From CAZSNT01 sp964607765 (lineage in GTDB: Bacteria; Verrucomicrobiota; Lentisphaeria; Oligosphaerales; JABHEG01): DNA of 17,305 nt. Where the stretch lies: the NCBI GenBank assembly GCA_964607765.1, contig CAZSNT010000198.1, positions 1-17,305 on the forward strand, in the 5' to 3' direction. Within the stretch, counting starts at the first letter, position 1, and each line of letters starts with the position of its first letter. The notes under the pieces were generated by a model, which was not told where the DNA came from, made no database searches, and saw only the letters and a list, made by a program, of their open reading frames with translations. This document shows positions 8,001 to 14,960 of this stretch, in pieces. The position numbers were made by a program, and so were the translations under genes.

Positions 8001-9142
8001 AGATCGTGCAGACAAGCATGACGGTGGACAGCACCGATGACAGGAGCATCATCTTCACGCAGAACGAGTGGCGTGCCAAGGACGGAACCGTGGTGTGCAC
8101 GGACGCGCGCAGACACACTGTCAGCAAGGCCGGTGACAGCCTCCTCATTGACTTCGCGGTCACCATCAAAGCAAGCCATGGCGACGTGGTACTGGGCGAC
8201 ACGAAAGAGGGATCGATGGCGTTCCGTGTAGCGCCCACATTGCGGGCGAAGGGCAAGGTGGCCCAGGGAAACATGATCAACAGTGAAGGCGGCTCCGGCA
8301 AGGCGATCTGGGGCAAGCGTGCAACGTGGTGCGACTACTACGGGCCGCTGAAGGGAAAGACGGTGGGCATTGCGCTCCTGGATCACCCGACCAACCCGCG
8401 GCATCCCACAACGTGGCACGCACGGGACTACGGGCTCTGCGCGGCAAACCCGTTCGGCCTCTCTTACTTCGAGAAGAAGCCGAAGGGCGCGGGCCGGATG
8501 ACGATCAGGAACGGGGACACTCGCACGTTCAGATACCGCACAGTTGTCCACAGCGGCACGCCCCGGGAAGCCGGGATCGAGGCACTGTTCCGGGACTACG
8601 CCAAAGTCCCCGCGTCACGTGCCATCTTCAACGGAACGGATTTCACCGGTTGGGTCGTGCCTGAAAACAACACGTGGTGGCGTGTCCACGACGGCATGAT
8701 CTCCGTCAAGAGCGGTCCGAGGAAGAAAGGCTCGGTGCTGTGGACCGAGAAGAAGTACCGGAACTTCGTCGTTGAGACGGATTTTCGTTTCGGTGAGGGC
8801 ACGATTGACTCGGGAGTTTTCCTGAGGACAGAGAAGCAGCAGGTGCAGCTTGGCATATCCGGCAGCCTGAAGCGCGATATGACCGGCTCGGTCTACGTCC
8901 CCGGCCGAGGCTATCCGCTGGAAGCCAAAGGCATCAAGGAACTGCTTAAGCCACGCGACTGGAATGCGCTGAAGGTTGAGGTGATCGGCAGCGTCTACAC
9001 AGTCACGCTCAACGGCAGGGAGGTGCTGGTCTTCGAGGCCGAGAACGCCGTTGAGGAAGGCCCCATCGGTCTCCAGCTCCACGCAGGCAAAGTCATGGCG
9101 ATCGATTTCAGGAACGTGAAGGTCGCTGAGCTTCAGCATTAG
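5057..9142 (+). CDS. Secreted multidomain protein: HEAT repeats, beta module, DUF6807 (PmoA-like), DUF1080
   Basis: This 1361-residue protein has a Sec signal peptide (cleavage near VQAQ, about residue 29). Residues about 55-690 are degenerate HEAT repeats, a scaffold for protein contacts. A beta module follows (about 695-760; VYVAFDKRA, RPTWLQDW, VTLGGN), then a segment with YVDRDYTFDVIPPEL (830-844) and a Lys/Ala/Pro linker (876-903). Residues about 905-1182 match DUF6807 (KHHRSLWFTHGDVNGHDFW, 957-975). Residues about 1186-1358 match DUF1080, the 3-keto-disaccharide hydrolase fold (IFNGTDFTGW 1190-1199, DSGVFLR 1251-1257, a WNALKVEVIG segment near 1302, a GPIGLQLH segment near 1335). DUF1080 relatives cleave 3-keto-glycosides made by Gfo/Idh/MocA enzymes, matching the partner encoded 15 bp upstream. 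DUF6807 chemistry is uncertain. A G8 tract marks the end of the HEAT region. Confidence 0.9.
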   Translation: MGHDSPRRAVARRLAALLCCSMAVSFVQAQDNVAGKLDTLIAKLPVKAATERDGIVAQMLDLGEPGIRGLCDRIKNRPEPLDGKVCAALHGLVHAAGTPGKEATRRMVAGVFGEILEGDATVAAKTLLLNELRTIGRAESVAAVGACLTVTELCEPAAQTLIAVGSAEAAAALRAAVPKLNGRSRVTVIYALGRIHDRMAVPLLTKEAGSNDDASRHAAFFALAEIGDPSAETTLHKAALSDDDGDCERARHSLLRFAIRLDENGNRTKAAEVCRALLKAPAPNDAGIGPGAFYELMGFLEEKEAAREIMVALGHENAKVRTAALRSVLERPGSDVTRQLAKALVTVPSEFRPPIAELLRERGDPAALNSIVRALDDPDADVRVTAISAAGALGKRDIAPRLIAFFDKTPGEAAAARSALTAMGDGKLSVALIGQLPKASPAGQSGLLTVLAARDAGSHRELFLKYAESGGREPRRAALKILGSFDDGRVVAELMRMLSAADSASDRKTVEQALLSAAGTLSPKSHKTVSQQLVGRYGEGSDPVRCALIGALKAMNDGYPEGLDYVRGAWENGSAAVRGVALRALAEWPTAEPMQNLLNVASQAEDTVDHVLALRGSIRMAGQAGGAQAVAALKAAMEVARRPEEKRQALGAVSRMADARGLEIAALCLNDDALEAEAAAAVLKIAGRLGGAPTTVYVAFDKRAASRPTWLQDWQDANMGLKTTDTTFRLYSKTLAAPVVTLGGNRAPGASSHYIVLLQNGGGQTSPITPATTKALQGIPDNALRKKVLGLVANAKSADGPEGDFGIARRATKAGCRVIAKGLKKGAKVYVDRDYTFDVIPPELIGASYVMMANGDKNRNDAELLVLSKGNASLPAPPKKKGTAKKAGAATTRKPAASRAKAGEPVRVVIGGKLVTEYHYADADRPYFYPVIAPTGDNVTRHWPMNGSNKDEQQDHKHHRSLWFTHGDVNGHDFWSEGRGPKIVQTSMTVDSTDDRSIIFTQNEWRAKDGTVVCTDARRHTVSKAGDSLLIDFAVTIKASHGDVVLGDTKEGSMAFRVAPTLRAKGKVAQGNMINSEGGSGKAIWGKRATWCDYYGPLKGKTVGIALLDHPTNPRHPTTWHARDYGLCAANPFGLSYFEKKPKGAGRMTIRNGDTRTFRYRTVVHSGTPREAGIEALFRDYAKVPASRAIFNGTDFTGWVVPENNTWWRVHDGMISVKSGPRKKGSVLWTEKKYRNFVVETDFRFGEGTIDSGVFLRTEKQQVQLGISGSLKRDMTGSVYVPGRGYPLEAKGIKELLKPRDWNALKVEVIGSVYTVTLNGREVLVFEAENAVEEGPIGLQLHAGKVMAIDFRNVKVAELQH
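7123..7130 (+). repeat. G8 homopolymer inside the HEAT-DUF1080 gene
   Basis: Eight consecutive G span codons 689-692 (Leu-Gly-Gly-Ala), exactly where the HEAT repeats end and the beta module begins. Gain of one G gives a TGA about 10 codons later. Loss of one G gives a TGA about 30 codons later. Either would leave a secreted HEAT-only protein of roughly 700-725 residues. Confidence 0.9.
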
Positions 9143-9160
9143 TCGTTGTTCGGCCCTTCT

Positions 9161-9170
9161 CCCCCCCCCC
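9161..9170. repeat. C10 homopolymer between convergent genes
   Basis: Ten C residues fill much of the 29-bp gap between two convergent stop codons (9140-9142 on plus, 9172-9174 on minus). No hairpin terminator fits in this gap. Confidence 0.9.
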
Positions 9171-9171
9171 A

Positions 9172-10338
9172 TCACAGTCTGTCCGCATTCTTCTCGCGGA
9201 ATGCCGAAACCTGCTTCTGCTGTTCCGGGGTCAGTGTCTGTCCTTCCAGGAACTGAAAGGCTCGGCGCGCAATGAGGAAATTCTCGTTGCCGAGCACCGC
9301 CATCATCTGTTTCGTCACCTCGGCGGACCGGGGGTTGCGTTCCTCCATGAGCTTCAGCAGCATGTGCATGGGGTAGTACATGTCCAGGCGGGGGAGCCAG
9401 CGGCTGAGCTGATCCCAGTAACCTGCCGGCGGCGCCTGGGACGCCTTGGACAGGGATGTGATGTAGAGGATGCGTGTGTGGTTGTCAGCCGTCGCGAAGA
9501 GCTGTGCCACGGTGCTGAAGTGGATGTCCGGCTTGCCTCCGGCTGCGATGCGCTCCAAGTACCGCAAGCACGCCTTCACGGCGCGGCCGCTGCCCTCGTC
9601 CGCGCGACGGACAATCACCTTCAGCGCGGCGCTGTCGTGGATTCTCCGTGCCGCGAGCTGGTCCATGGCAAAGATGGCGAAGCGTTCCGAGTCGTTGTCC
9701 AGACAGCGCCGCAACCATCCGTCGCTGCACGTCTCCGCGGTGATGCGGCGGACGGCGTCACATGCCGGGCCATTCGCCCAGTGCCAGAGCGTGTAACAGG
9801 TGTAGACTGCGCCCGGGACAACCGCCTTCCGAATCGTGGCCGGGGTCGCCCCCGAAACCGCGTCAACGCCCAGGATAGTCTGCCCCGGAACCGCAATCTG
9901 CTTCGGCCTCAGGTTCTTCAACGCCGAGTTCGGATCCGCGAGCAGGGAGTGCAGCCTGGCGTTGTCGGCCGCGGAGAACGGTTTGTTGCCCTTCTTGGTG
10001 AGGTGCCCACCTTCCGGCAGTTCGTACCGCTTGTAGTCGCCTATCGCATCCCAAACGATCCGGACAGTGATCGTCTTACAGGTCCCGTCGCCGCAAATCA
10101 CGGAGTCCACGTCCATGCTGTACTCCTGCGGCTCGCCGGCGGCGTCCGGGACAGCAACCAACTCGCGGCGGGCCGGCGCCGAGCCCTCTTGGGCGGGGTG
10201 AGCTATTGCGACGGCGTGCGCTCCGGCAACGCCTGCCCCGCGCTTGGCCGCCGCTCGCGACTCCTTCCCCCACAGCAAAGCCACGGCAGGCAGGAGCGTG
10301 ATGAGCAGAATGCATGTGTTGACTCTAGCCATGTTCAT
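9172..10338 (-). CDS. Secreted protein with FMN-attachment-like DAVSGAT motif and helical C-terminal region
   Basis: I do not recognise a named gene. The 388-residue product starts at the ATG at 10336-10338; a second ATG at 10330-10332 is also possible. Its signal peptide has a hydrophobic core at about residues 9-23 and a site near SRAAA. Residues about 75-190 form a compact region with paired Cys (ICGDGTC, 81-87) and DAVSGAT (159-165), followed by VVPGAVYTCYTLWHWANG. DxxSGAT is the consensus that ApbE flavin transferases modify in NqrC/RnfG-type FMN-binding domains, so Thr165 may carry FMN. Residues about 195-388 look like irregular HEAT-like helices, ending in a short QTLTPEQQKQVSAF segment seen in small helical modules. 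The Shine-Dalgarno is weak. A redox role is inference; no ApbE gene is in the window. Confidence 0.75.
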   Translation of the reverse strand: MNMARVNTCILLITLLPAVALLWGKESRAAAKRGAGVAGAHAVAIAHPAQEGSAPARRELVAVPDAAGEPQEYSMDVDSVICGDGTCKTITVRIVWDAIGDYKRYELPEGGHLTKKGNKPFSAADNARLHSLLADPNSALKNLRPKQIAVPGQTILGVDAVSGATPATIRKAVVPGAVYTCYTLWHWANGPACDAVRRITAETCSDGWLRRCLDNDSERFAIFAMDQLAARRIHDSAALKVIVRRADEGSGRAVKACLRYLERIAAGGKPDIHFSTVAQLFATADNHTRILYITSLSKASQAPPAGYWDQLSRWLPRLDMYYPMHMLLKLMEERNPRSAEVTKQMMAVLGNENFLIARRAFQFLEGQTLTPEQQKQVSAFREKNADRL

Positions 10339-10555
10339 TGTCTCGTGTGTGCATGCGGCAGTGTACTGTCTATTTGGGTGCCTGTGGGCAGTACTCAGAT
10401 GAACCGCTGAACATACTGCGCCGTGGAGCGCGGAGCCACTTCGCCTGTCTGTTCCCGCAGACGGCCAGCTGCGTGAGGCATCCGCGCGTCCCCCGAGCCG
10501 CGCCACGGGGTCTGCTTCACGGAACTGACGCGTTACCTGTGCCCAGGGCAAGGGC

Positions 10556-10584
10556 TTGCCGCCTATGGATGGCCTTGGTATGTT
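10556..10584 (+). promoter_or_regulatory. Candidate promoter of the MoxR-DUF58-transglutaminase operon
   Basis: TTGCCG (10556-10561) and TATGTT (10579-10584) are 17 bp apart, each 4 of 6 to the sigma70 consensus. The start of transcription would be near 10591, about 32 nt before the GTG at 10623. I see nothing else convincing in the 284-bp divergent gap (10339-10622), and no clear promoter for the minus-strand gene. Confidence 0.3.
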
Positions 10585-10622
10585 GTCGGGGAAGATGGGA
10601 GGATGGGGGCTACACTGGATGC

Positions 10623-11582
10623 GTGTCGAGTGGGGACCACATTGTGAGCTATGTTGTCAGCAGCAGATTGAATGCACTCAAGACGGCTGTAAACGGCGCC
10701 GTGCTGGGCTCTGAACACTGGACGGATCTGGTCGTCACAGCATTCCTCGCTCGTGGCCATGTTCTGATTCAAGGCGCGCCGGGCATAGGCAAGACCTCCC
10801 TCGCCAAAGCGTTGGCACGTGCGACCGACTGTTCGTGCAAGCGCATCCAGTTCACCCCGGACCTCTTGCCGGCGGACATCATCGGGTGCTCGGTGTTCAA
10901 TCCGGAGGAGCAGGAGTTTGTCTTCCATCCGGGACCGGTTTTTACCAATATTCTGCTCGCAGACGAGATAAATCGGACCTCGCCCCGTGTGCAGAGCGCG
11001 CTGCTTGAGTCGATGAATGAACAGCAGGTCAGTACGGATGGTGTGACCCGCCCGCTCAGCTCACCGTTCCTCGTTATCGCGACCCAGAACAACGTGTTCT
11101 CAACTGGCACGTTCCCGCTGCCCGAGTCCCAGTTGGATCGTTTCCTCATCTCGTTCACGATGGAACGCCCACACGTAGGGCTGCAAGCTGAGATACTGCA
11201 ACTCCATGCGGGTGGCGAGCCGCTCAGCAAAGTCGTGCCGGCGATCGGTCGTGAGGAACTTGTCGCCATTCAGGACGACGTCCGGCTGGTGCCCGTGGCG
11301 GAGAGCATGATGCGCTACATTGCGGCTCTGGTGGACGCCACGCACGACCACGAGTCGGTTAGCCTGGGAGTGTCGCCTCGCGGCGCGCTGGGGCTGATGC
11401 GATGCGCCCAAGCCCGAGCATTTCTGAACGGACATCGTGATGGGGTGTACCCGGATGACGTCAAAGCCATGGCTCCCTACGCGTTCGGGCACCGGCTTGT
11501 GCTCGGGGGCAGGGGGCGAGTGTCGGATGCGTCTGCGCACCAGTGCATTCGTGATGTTCTGGACGCCGTACAGGTACCATAA
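10623..11582 (+). CDS. MoxR-family AAA+ ATPase
   Basis: This 319-residue protein is of normal MoxR length. It has Walker A GAPGIGKT (51-58), Walker B LLADEINR (111-118, Asp114/Glu115), sensor 1 ATQN (153-156), the arginine-finger region ESQLDRF (168-174) and sensor 2 VSPRGAL (250-256, Arg253). MoxR ATPases are chaperone-like and usually act with DUF58 or von Willebrand proteins in the same operon, as here (DUF58 starts 31 bp downstream). The GTG at 10623 was chosen because it gives the usual short lead into the first helix. GGAGG at 10598-10602 is about 20 nt away, farther than normal, so the start is uncertain. An in-frame ATG at 10569 would add 18 residues but falls inside the proposed promoter. 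Confidence 0.92.
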   Translation: MSSGDHIVSYVVSSRLNALKTAVNGAVLGSEHWTDLVVTAFLARGHVLIQGAPGIGKTSLAKALARATDCSCKRIQFTPDLLPADIIGCSVFNPEEQEFVFHPGPVFTNILLADEINRTSPRVQSALLESMNEQQVSTDGVTRPLSSPFLVIATQNNVFSTGTFPLPESQLDRFLISFTMERPHVGLQAEILQLHAGGEPLSKVVPAIGREELVAIQDDVRLVPVAESMMRYIAALVDATHDHESVSLGVSPRGALGLMRCAQARAFLNGHRDGVYPDDVKAMAPYAFGHRLVLGGRGRVSDASAHQCIRDVLDAVQVP

Positions 11583-11612
11583 TCGAGATTGCTGTGCGCA
11601 GAGAGTGAAGGG

Positions 11613-12794
11613 ATGACAGGTCGTTCGCCCCTCAGGTGGTTCGCAGGTCTGCCGCAGTTGACGCGCCGCGGAGGACTGGTTGTGGTCGCGAGCGTAGTGA
11701 CACTTGTCGCGGGGGTTGCCGTGACAAGCGGAGCCCTTGTTCTGCTTTCACTGTTCGGCGCATGCGTACTTTTCAGCTCCCTGTATCTCTGTCACTGCAA
11801 CATGCGCGATCTGACCTATTGCCGACATGCGCTCGGCAGAGCGTTTGCGAACCGCGATCTGGCTGTTGAGGTGAGCATCAGGGGCGAGGATCGAGTCGGG
11901 GGCAGGCACCAGATTCGCGTCGAGGATGAGCTTCTGGGCAATGGTGTCTTCCATTCGCCTACTGTCGACGCGTTGGTCGCGGCGCACTCGCGTACTCCAG
12001 GCTTCCTCAGGTTGGGCGCTGGCGTCACGACAGCGCGAACACGGGGCGTCACCAAGCTGCGTCGCCGCGGCGTCTACACATCATTCCGCTTCCGGCTGTG
12101 GTCGGACTATCCCTTCGGCCTCTTCCGTCAGGTTTCCGCCGGACGCCTGGACACTCGTGTGGTTGTGCACCCCGCGCCGCTGTGGTGGCGCGATCTGCCA
12201 CAGATTCTGCGCGGCGCGCCCGGAGCTGACGCACAACACGGGTTCGGCCCTCCCGAGGTGATGGGGGAGATCACCGGGCTCAGGGATTTCCGGACTGGCG
12301 ACGCGGTGCGGCTCATCCATTGGCCGCTCTCAGCCAGGTACCAGACGCTTGTAGTGAAGGAGTTCGAACCTTCTGCTCCGGACACGGTGGGGATCATCTA
12401 TCACGCGTTTACACCCCCGGGGCGAATGGCGTTCCGATCACGAGAACGCATGCTCAGGACAATGGCCGGCTTGTTCCTGCAACTCGACGAGTTGGCCGTC
12501 CCATTCGACTTCTGCGCGTCTTTCAACGATTGGCAACCGGTAAGGGTGGGCGCTGATGCGACTGGATTGGATCGTGCCCTGACATCTCTGGCAGCGGCAA
12601 CCTTCAGGCCAGAAAATGATCTGTTGCCAGTACAGCGGGCGCTGGATCGGCTGCAGCACGGGCGTCCCCTGGTATTGGTCGTCAGCCACACGCCGCGCCG
12701 TTGCTGGCAGGATCGCTTGGTCTATCCGGGACCAATGCTCTGTCTGGATGGTTCAGGCATGGGGGCTGGTCAGCATCAGGCGGTGTGGGGCTGA
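11613..12794 (+). CDS. DUF58 domain membrane protein
   Basis: This 393-residue protein has two adjoining membrane segments at about residues 21-60, then a soluble part. RRGVYTSFRF (151-160) and SDYPFGLF (164-171) are the usual pre-motif. The DUF58 core is GLRDFRTGDAVRLIHWPLSA (222-241), followed by KEFEP. DUF58 proteins are standard partners of MoxR ATPases and are thought to adopt a von Willebrand A-like fold. The ATG at 11613 gives a clean N-terminus; an upstream in-frame TTG at 11589 has no better ribosome site. It lies 30 bp after the MoxR gene and 2 bp before the transglutaminase gene, so the three are very likely cotranscribed. Confidence 0.9.
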   Translation: MTGRSPLRWFAGLPQLTRRGGLVVVASVVTLVAGVAVTSGALVLLSLFGACVLFSSLYLCHCNMRDLTYCRHALGRAFANRDLAVEVSIRGEDRVGGRHQIRVEDELLGNGVFHSPTVDALVAAHSRTPGFLRLGAGVTTARTRGVTKLRRRGVYTSFRFRLWSDYPFGLFRQVSAGRLDTRVVVHPAPLWWRDLPQILRGAPGADAQHGFGPPEVMGEITGLRDFRTGDAVRLIHWPLSARYQTLVVKEFEPSAPDTVGIIYHAFTPPGRMAFRSRERMLRTMAGLFLQLDELAVPFDFCASFNDWQPVRVGADATGLDRALTSLAAATFRPENDLLPVQRALDRLQHGRPLVLVVSHTPRRCWQDRLVYPGPMLCLDGSGMGAGQHQAVWG

Positions 12795-12796
12795 AG

Positions 12797-14947
12797 ATGC
12801 GGTCGCAGACAGTCATTTTGGCGGCGGTGGTCGGCCTGGAGACGGCCATGGTCGGCCTCCTGTCGCGTAGTTGTCTGCCCGGTGCGGTGTTGGCGGGAAG
12901 CATGGCAGCTGTGCTCGTGGTGTGGCCCAGAGAACGTCCACCGGCTCGCCTCCTGCTTGGCCTTGGATGGTGGCTGACCGTGGCCGTTCTTGCCGCGGGT
13001 GCCGTACTCGCGAGATCGCTTGTTGTGGCCCTCGCAGGCACGTGTCTACTCATCCATCTCCACAGTCTTGGGCGGAGTATGCCCAGGGCGGCCCATCCCG
13101 CCAGACGGCATAGGCATCCGCCACCGACCACCTTCGCCACGCCGGCCTGGCTTGGGTGCATGCTGTCGGGTTACGTGGGCATCGCGGCCCAGCCTCGGTC
13201 TGTAACGTCGGCCATCGCTTTGCCCGTCTGCGGTCTGCTCCTGCTGATTTTGGGATGGCTCGTGTTGCACTTCAGCGCCGAGCCCGACTCCGGTCGGCAA
13301 CCGGGCCACAGAGGCAGGGCCCATGGGGCGTTGGCATCACTGCTTCTCATCGTGGCGTTGTCCCTTGGAGGCGCCCAACTCATGACCGAGCCCACGATGC
13401 TCCTCGCGGAGAATGCTCAGCAACTCGTTCGTCAATGGCTTGCACCGCCGGAAGACAGGGAGCAGATGTCACGCCGTCGCGCACGGCGGGAAACGACCGC
13501 GGAGCCAGGGAACAGACGGGGTGCCGGGAGTGCCCGTCCATCGGGCAACCGCACCGAGGTGCGTGCCCTTGTTGAGCTGGTATCGCCGCTGCCCGAAGCG
13601 GACGCAACAACTCCACTGTATCTGCGGGAACGGACCGTGCGCTTGCCTGTCTCGGCGGATGCGGGCGAGACGCGCACCACTCGCACCCACCTGAGGGATA
13701 GCAGCGACGGCTGTCTCGACGGCTGGGTTACAACAGGGGCTGTCTCGGATGCACCGGTTCAGCACACGGTCTGCTTGTTCGGGTCGGCCACGGCGTATGT
13801 GTGCGCGCTCCCGGGGCTTTGCAGCATCGAAACGGACTCGGTGATTGCCGAAGGGGACGATTCATACGTGAAGCCGGACATTTGGGGTCGGAACGTGACA
13901 TACAGGGCCAAGTCTCGGTGGGTCTCGTTCGATGAGCTGCTGGAAGCGGAGCGTGCGGCTACTGCCGGCGGCACTCGCGACGACCTGATGCTGCCTGCGG
14001 CTGTTTCAGACGCAGCAATACAGTGCGAAGTGCCGAGAACGGGAGACGGGCCGGGGGCATTAGCAGCAACGGTCCGTGATCTGCGAAACAGGTTCCAGGA
14101 AGCAGATCAGGCCCGGGCCGAGGGGCATGGAACGGACCCGATTTTGACGGCCGTCAAGGCGGCCTTGGCGAGTAAGGAGAGCAGTACGTTGTCGGGGGCT
14201 GCCGCGCTCTTCACATTCTATCTGCGTGCATTCAATGTGCCCGCGCGCATGGCCGTCGGTTACCGCGGGGTGTGCGATCGGACGGGGGGCGAGTGGGTCG
14301 TGTTTACCGGCGCGGATAGGCACGCATGGACCGAAGTCCTGTTTCGCGATGTGGGCTGGGTGATCGTTGATGTCTCGCCCCCGCCCACACTCCGCCCTGC
14401 AGCCGCTGACCTTGACCTTTTCGGCAAGGCCGGCTTGGCGGAGCTCTTCTCACTTGCGAAGCGGGAGGGGCAGGCTGGTGGTGATCTGGATTGGTCCACT
14501 GAGCTGCAACTTCTCAGAATGCGAGAAATACAGGGCTCCTTATTCACGCTGTTGAGCGTGTTTCTGGTGCTGATTCCCGTCCTGATTCTCTGGCAGCGGT
14601 GGGCCTGGGGGCCAAATCGGCCAGCCGTGCTGGAGAGACCTGCCTCCCCACTTCGAGCCTTGACAGCAATTCGGGGCGGCCCCTTTGAGTTGCTCTGCGG
14701 TCGTCTGGCCCGAGCCGGTTTTCCGCGCCGACGGGCGGAGACGGGCCTGGAGTACCTGAATCGGCTGAAGCGTCAAGGCGTGGTGGGGAGCGAACTGGAT
14801 GAGTTGATTCAATACGACTACGGCGTGCGTTACTCAGGGCACTCCGTATCGCGTCGCCGGGAACGGGTCCTCAGACGGCACGCGAGGGCTGTGTGTCGCC
14901 GAGTCAGACGACAGCGGAACGCAGAGGAGGGCGTCTCACAGAGCTGA
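12797..14947 (+). CDS. Membrane-anchored transglutaminase-like protein with C-terminal DUF4129-like tail; catalytic Cys apparently lost
   Basis: This 716-residue protein has about six N-terminal membrane segments (residues 5-195) and an extracytoplasmic region. The transglutaminase-like core is at about 445-530. One more membrane segment follows (580-600), then a cytoplasmic tail (about 610-716) with the FELLCGRLARAGFPRRRAET pattern of DUF4129. The anchor NVPARMAVGY (480-489) aligns with the family's GIPARxVxGY. His509 (ADRHAW) and Asp525 (VDVSP) match the catalytic His and Asp. Counting back from the anchor, the cysteine position is Leu465 (TTG at 14189-14191), flanked by Thr464 and Ser466. 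The enzyme may therefore be inactive or use another nucleophile. The ATG lies 2 bp after the DUF58 stop, so translation is probably coupled. Confidence 0.85.
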   Translation: MRSQTVILAAVVGLETAMVGLLSRSCLPGAVLAGSMAAVLVVWPRERPPARLLLGLGWWLTVAVLAAGAVLARSLVVALAGTCLLIHLHSLGRSMPRAAHPARRHRHPPPTTFATPAWLGCMLSGYVGIAAQPRSVTSAIALPVCGLLLLILGWLVLHFSAEPDSGRQPGHRGRAHGALASLLLIVALSLGGAQLMTEPTMLLAENAQQLVRQWLAPPEDREQMSRRRARRETTAEPGNRRGAGSARPSGNRTEVRALVELVSPLPEADATTPLYLRERTVRLPVSADAGETRTTRTHLRDSSDGCLDGWVTTGAVSDAPVQHTVCLFGSATAYVCALPGLCSIETDSVIAEGDDSYVKPDIWGRNVTYRAKSRWVSFDELLEAERAATAGGTRDDLMLPAAVSDAAIQCEVPRTGDGPGALAATVRDLRNRFQEADQARAEGHGTDPILTAVKAALASKESSTLSGAAALFTFYLRAFNVPARMAVGYRGVCDRTGGEWVVFTGADRHAWTEVLFRDVGWVIVDVSPPPTLRPAAADLDLFGKAGLAELFSLAKREGQAGGDLDWSTELQLLRMREIQGSLFTLLSVFLVLIPVLILWQRWAWGPNRPAVLERPASPLRALTAIRGGPFELLCGRLARAGFPRRRAETGLEYLNRLKRQGVVGSELDELIQYDYGVRYSGHSVSRRRERVLRRHARAVCRRVRRQRNAEEGVSQS

Positions 14948-14960
14948 ACCGCGAGCGTGG

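Noticed and set aside
7352..8551. A 399-codon minus-strand open frame opposite the DUF6807 region
   Set aside because: The plus strand carries clear DUF6807 motifs here. The antisense product shows no motif and no ribosome site.
9364..10410. A 348-codon plus-strand open frame opposite the SGAT-motif protein
   Set aside because: The minus strand has a signal peptide and a coherent domain. The plus-strand product is Arg/Val-rich with no recognisable feature.
11589..11612. TTG start for the DUF58 gene
   Set aside because: It has no convincing ribosome site and adds eight residues with no family support.
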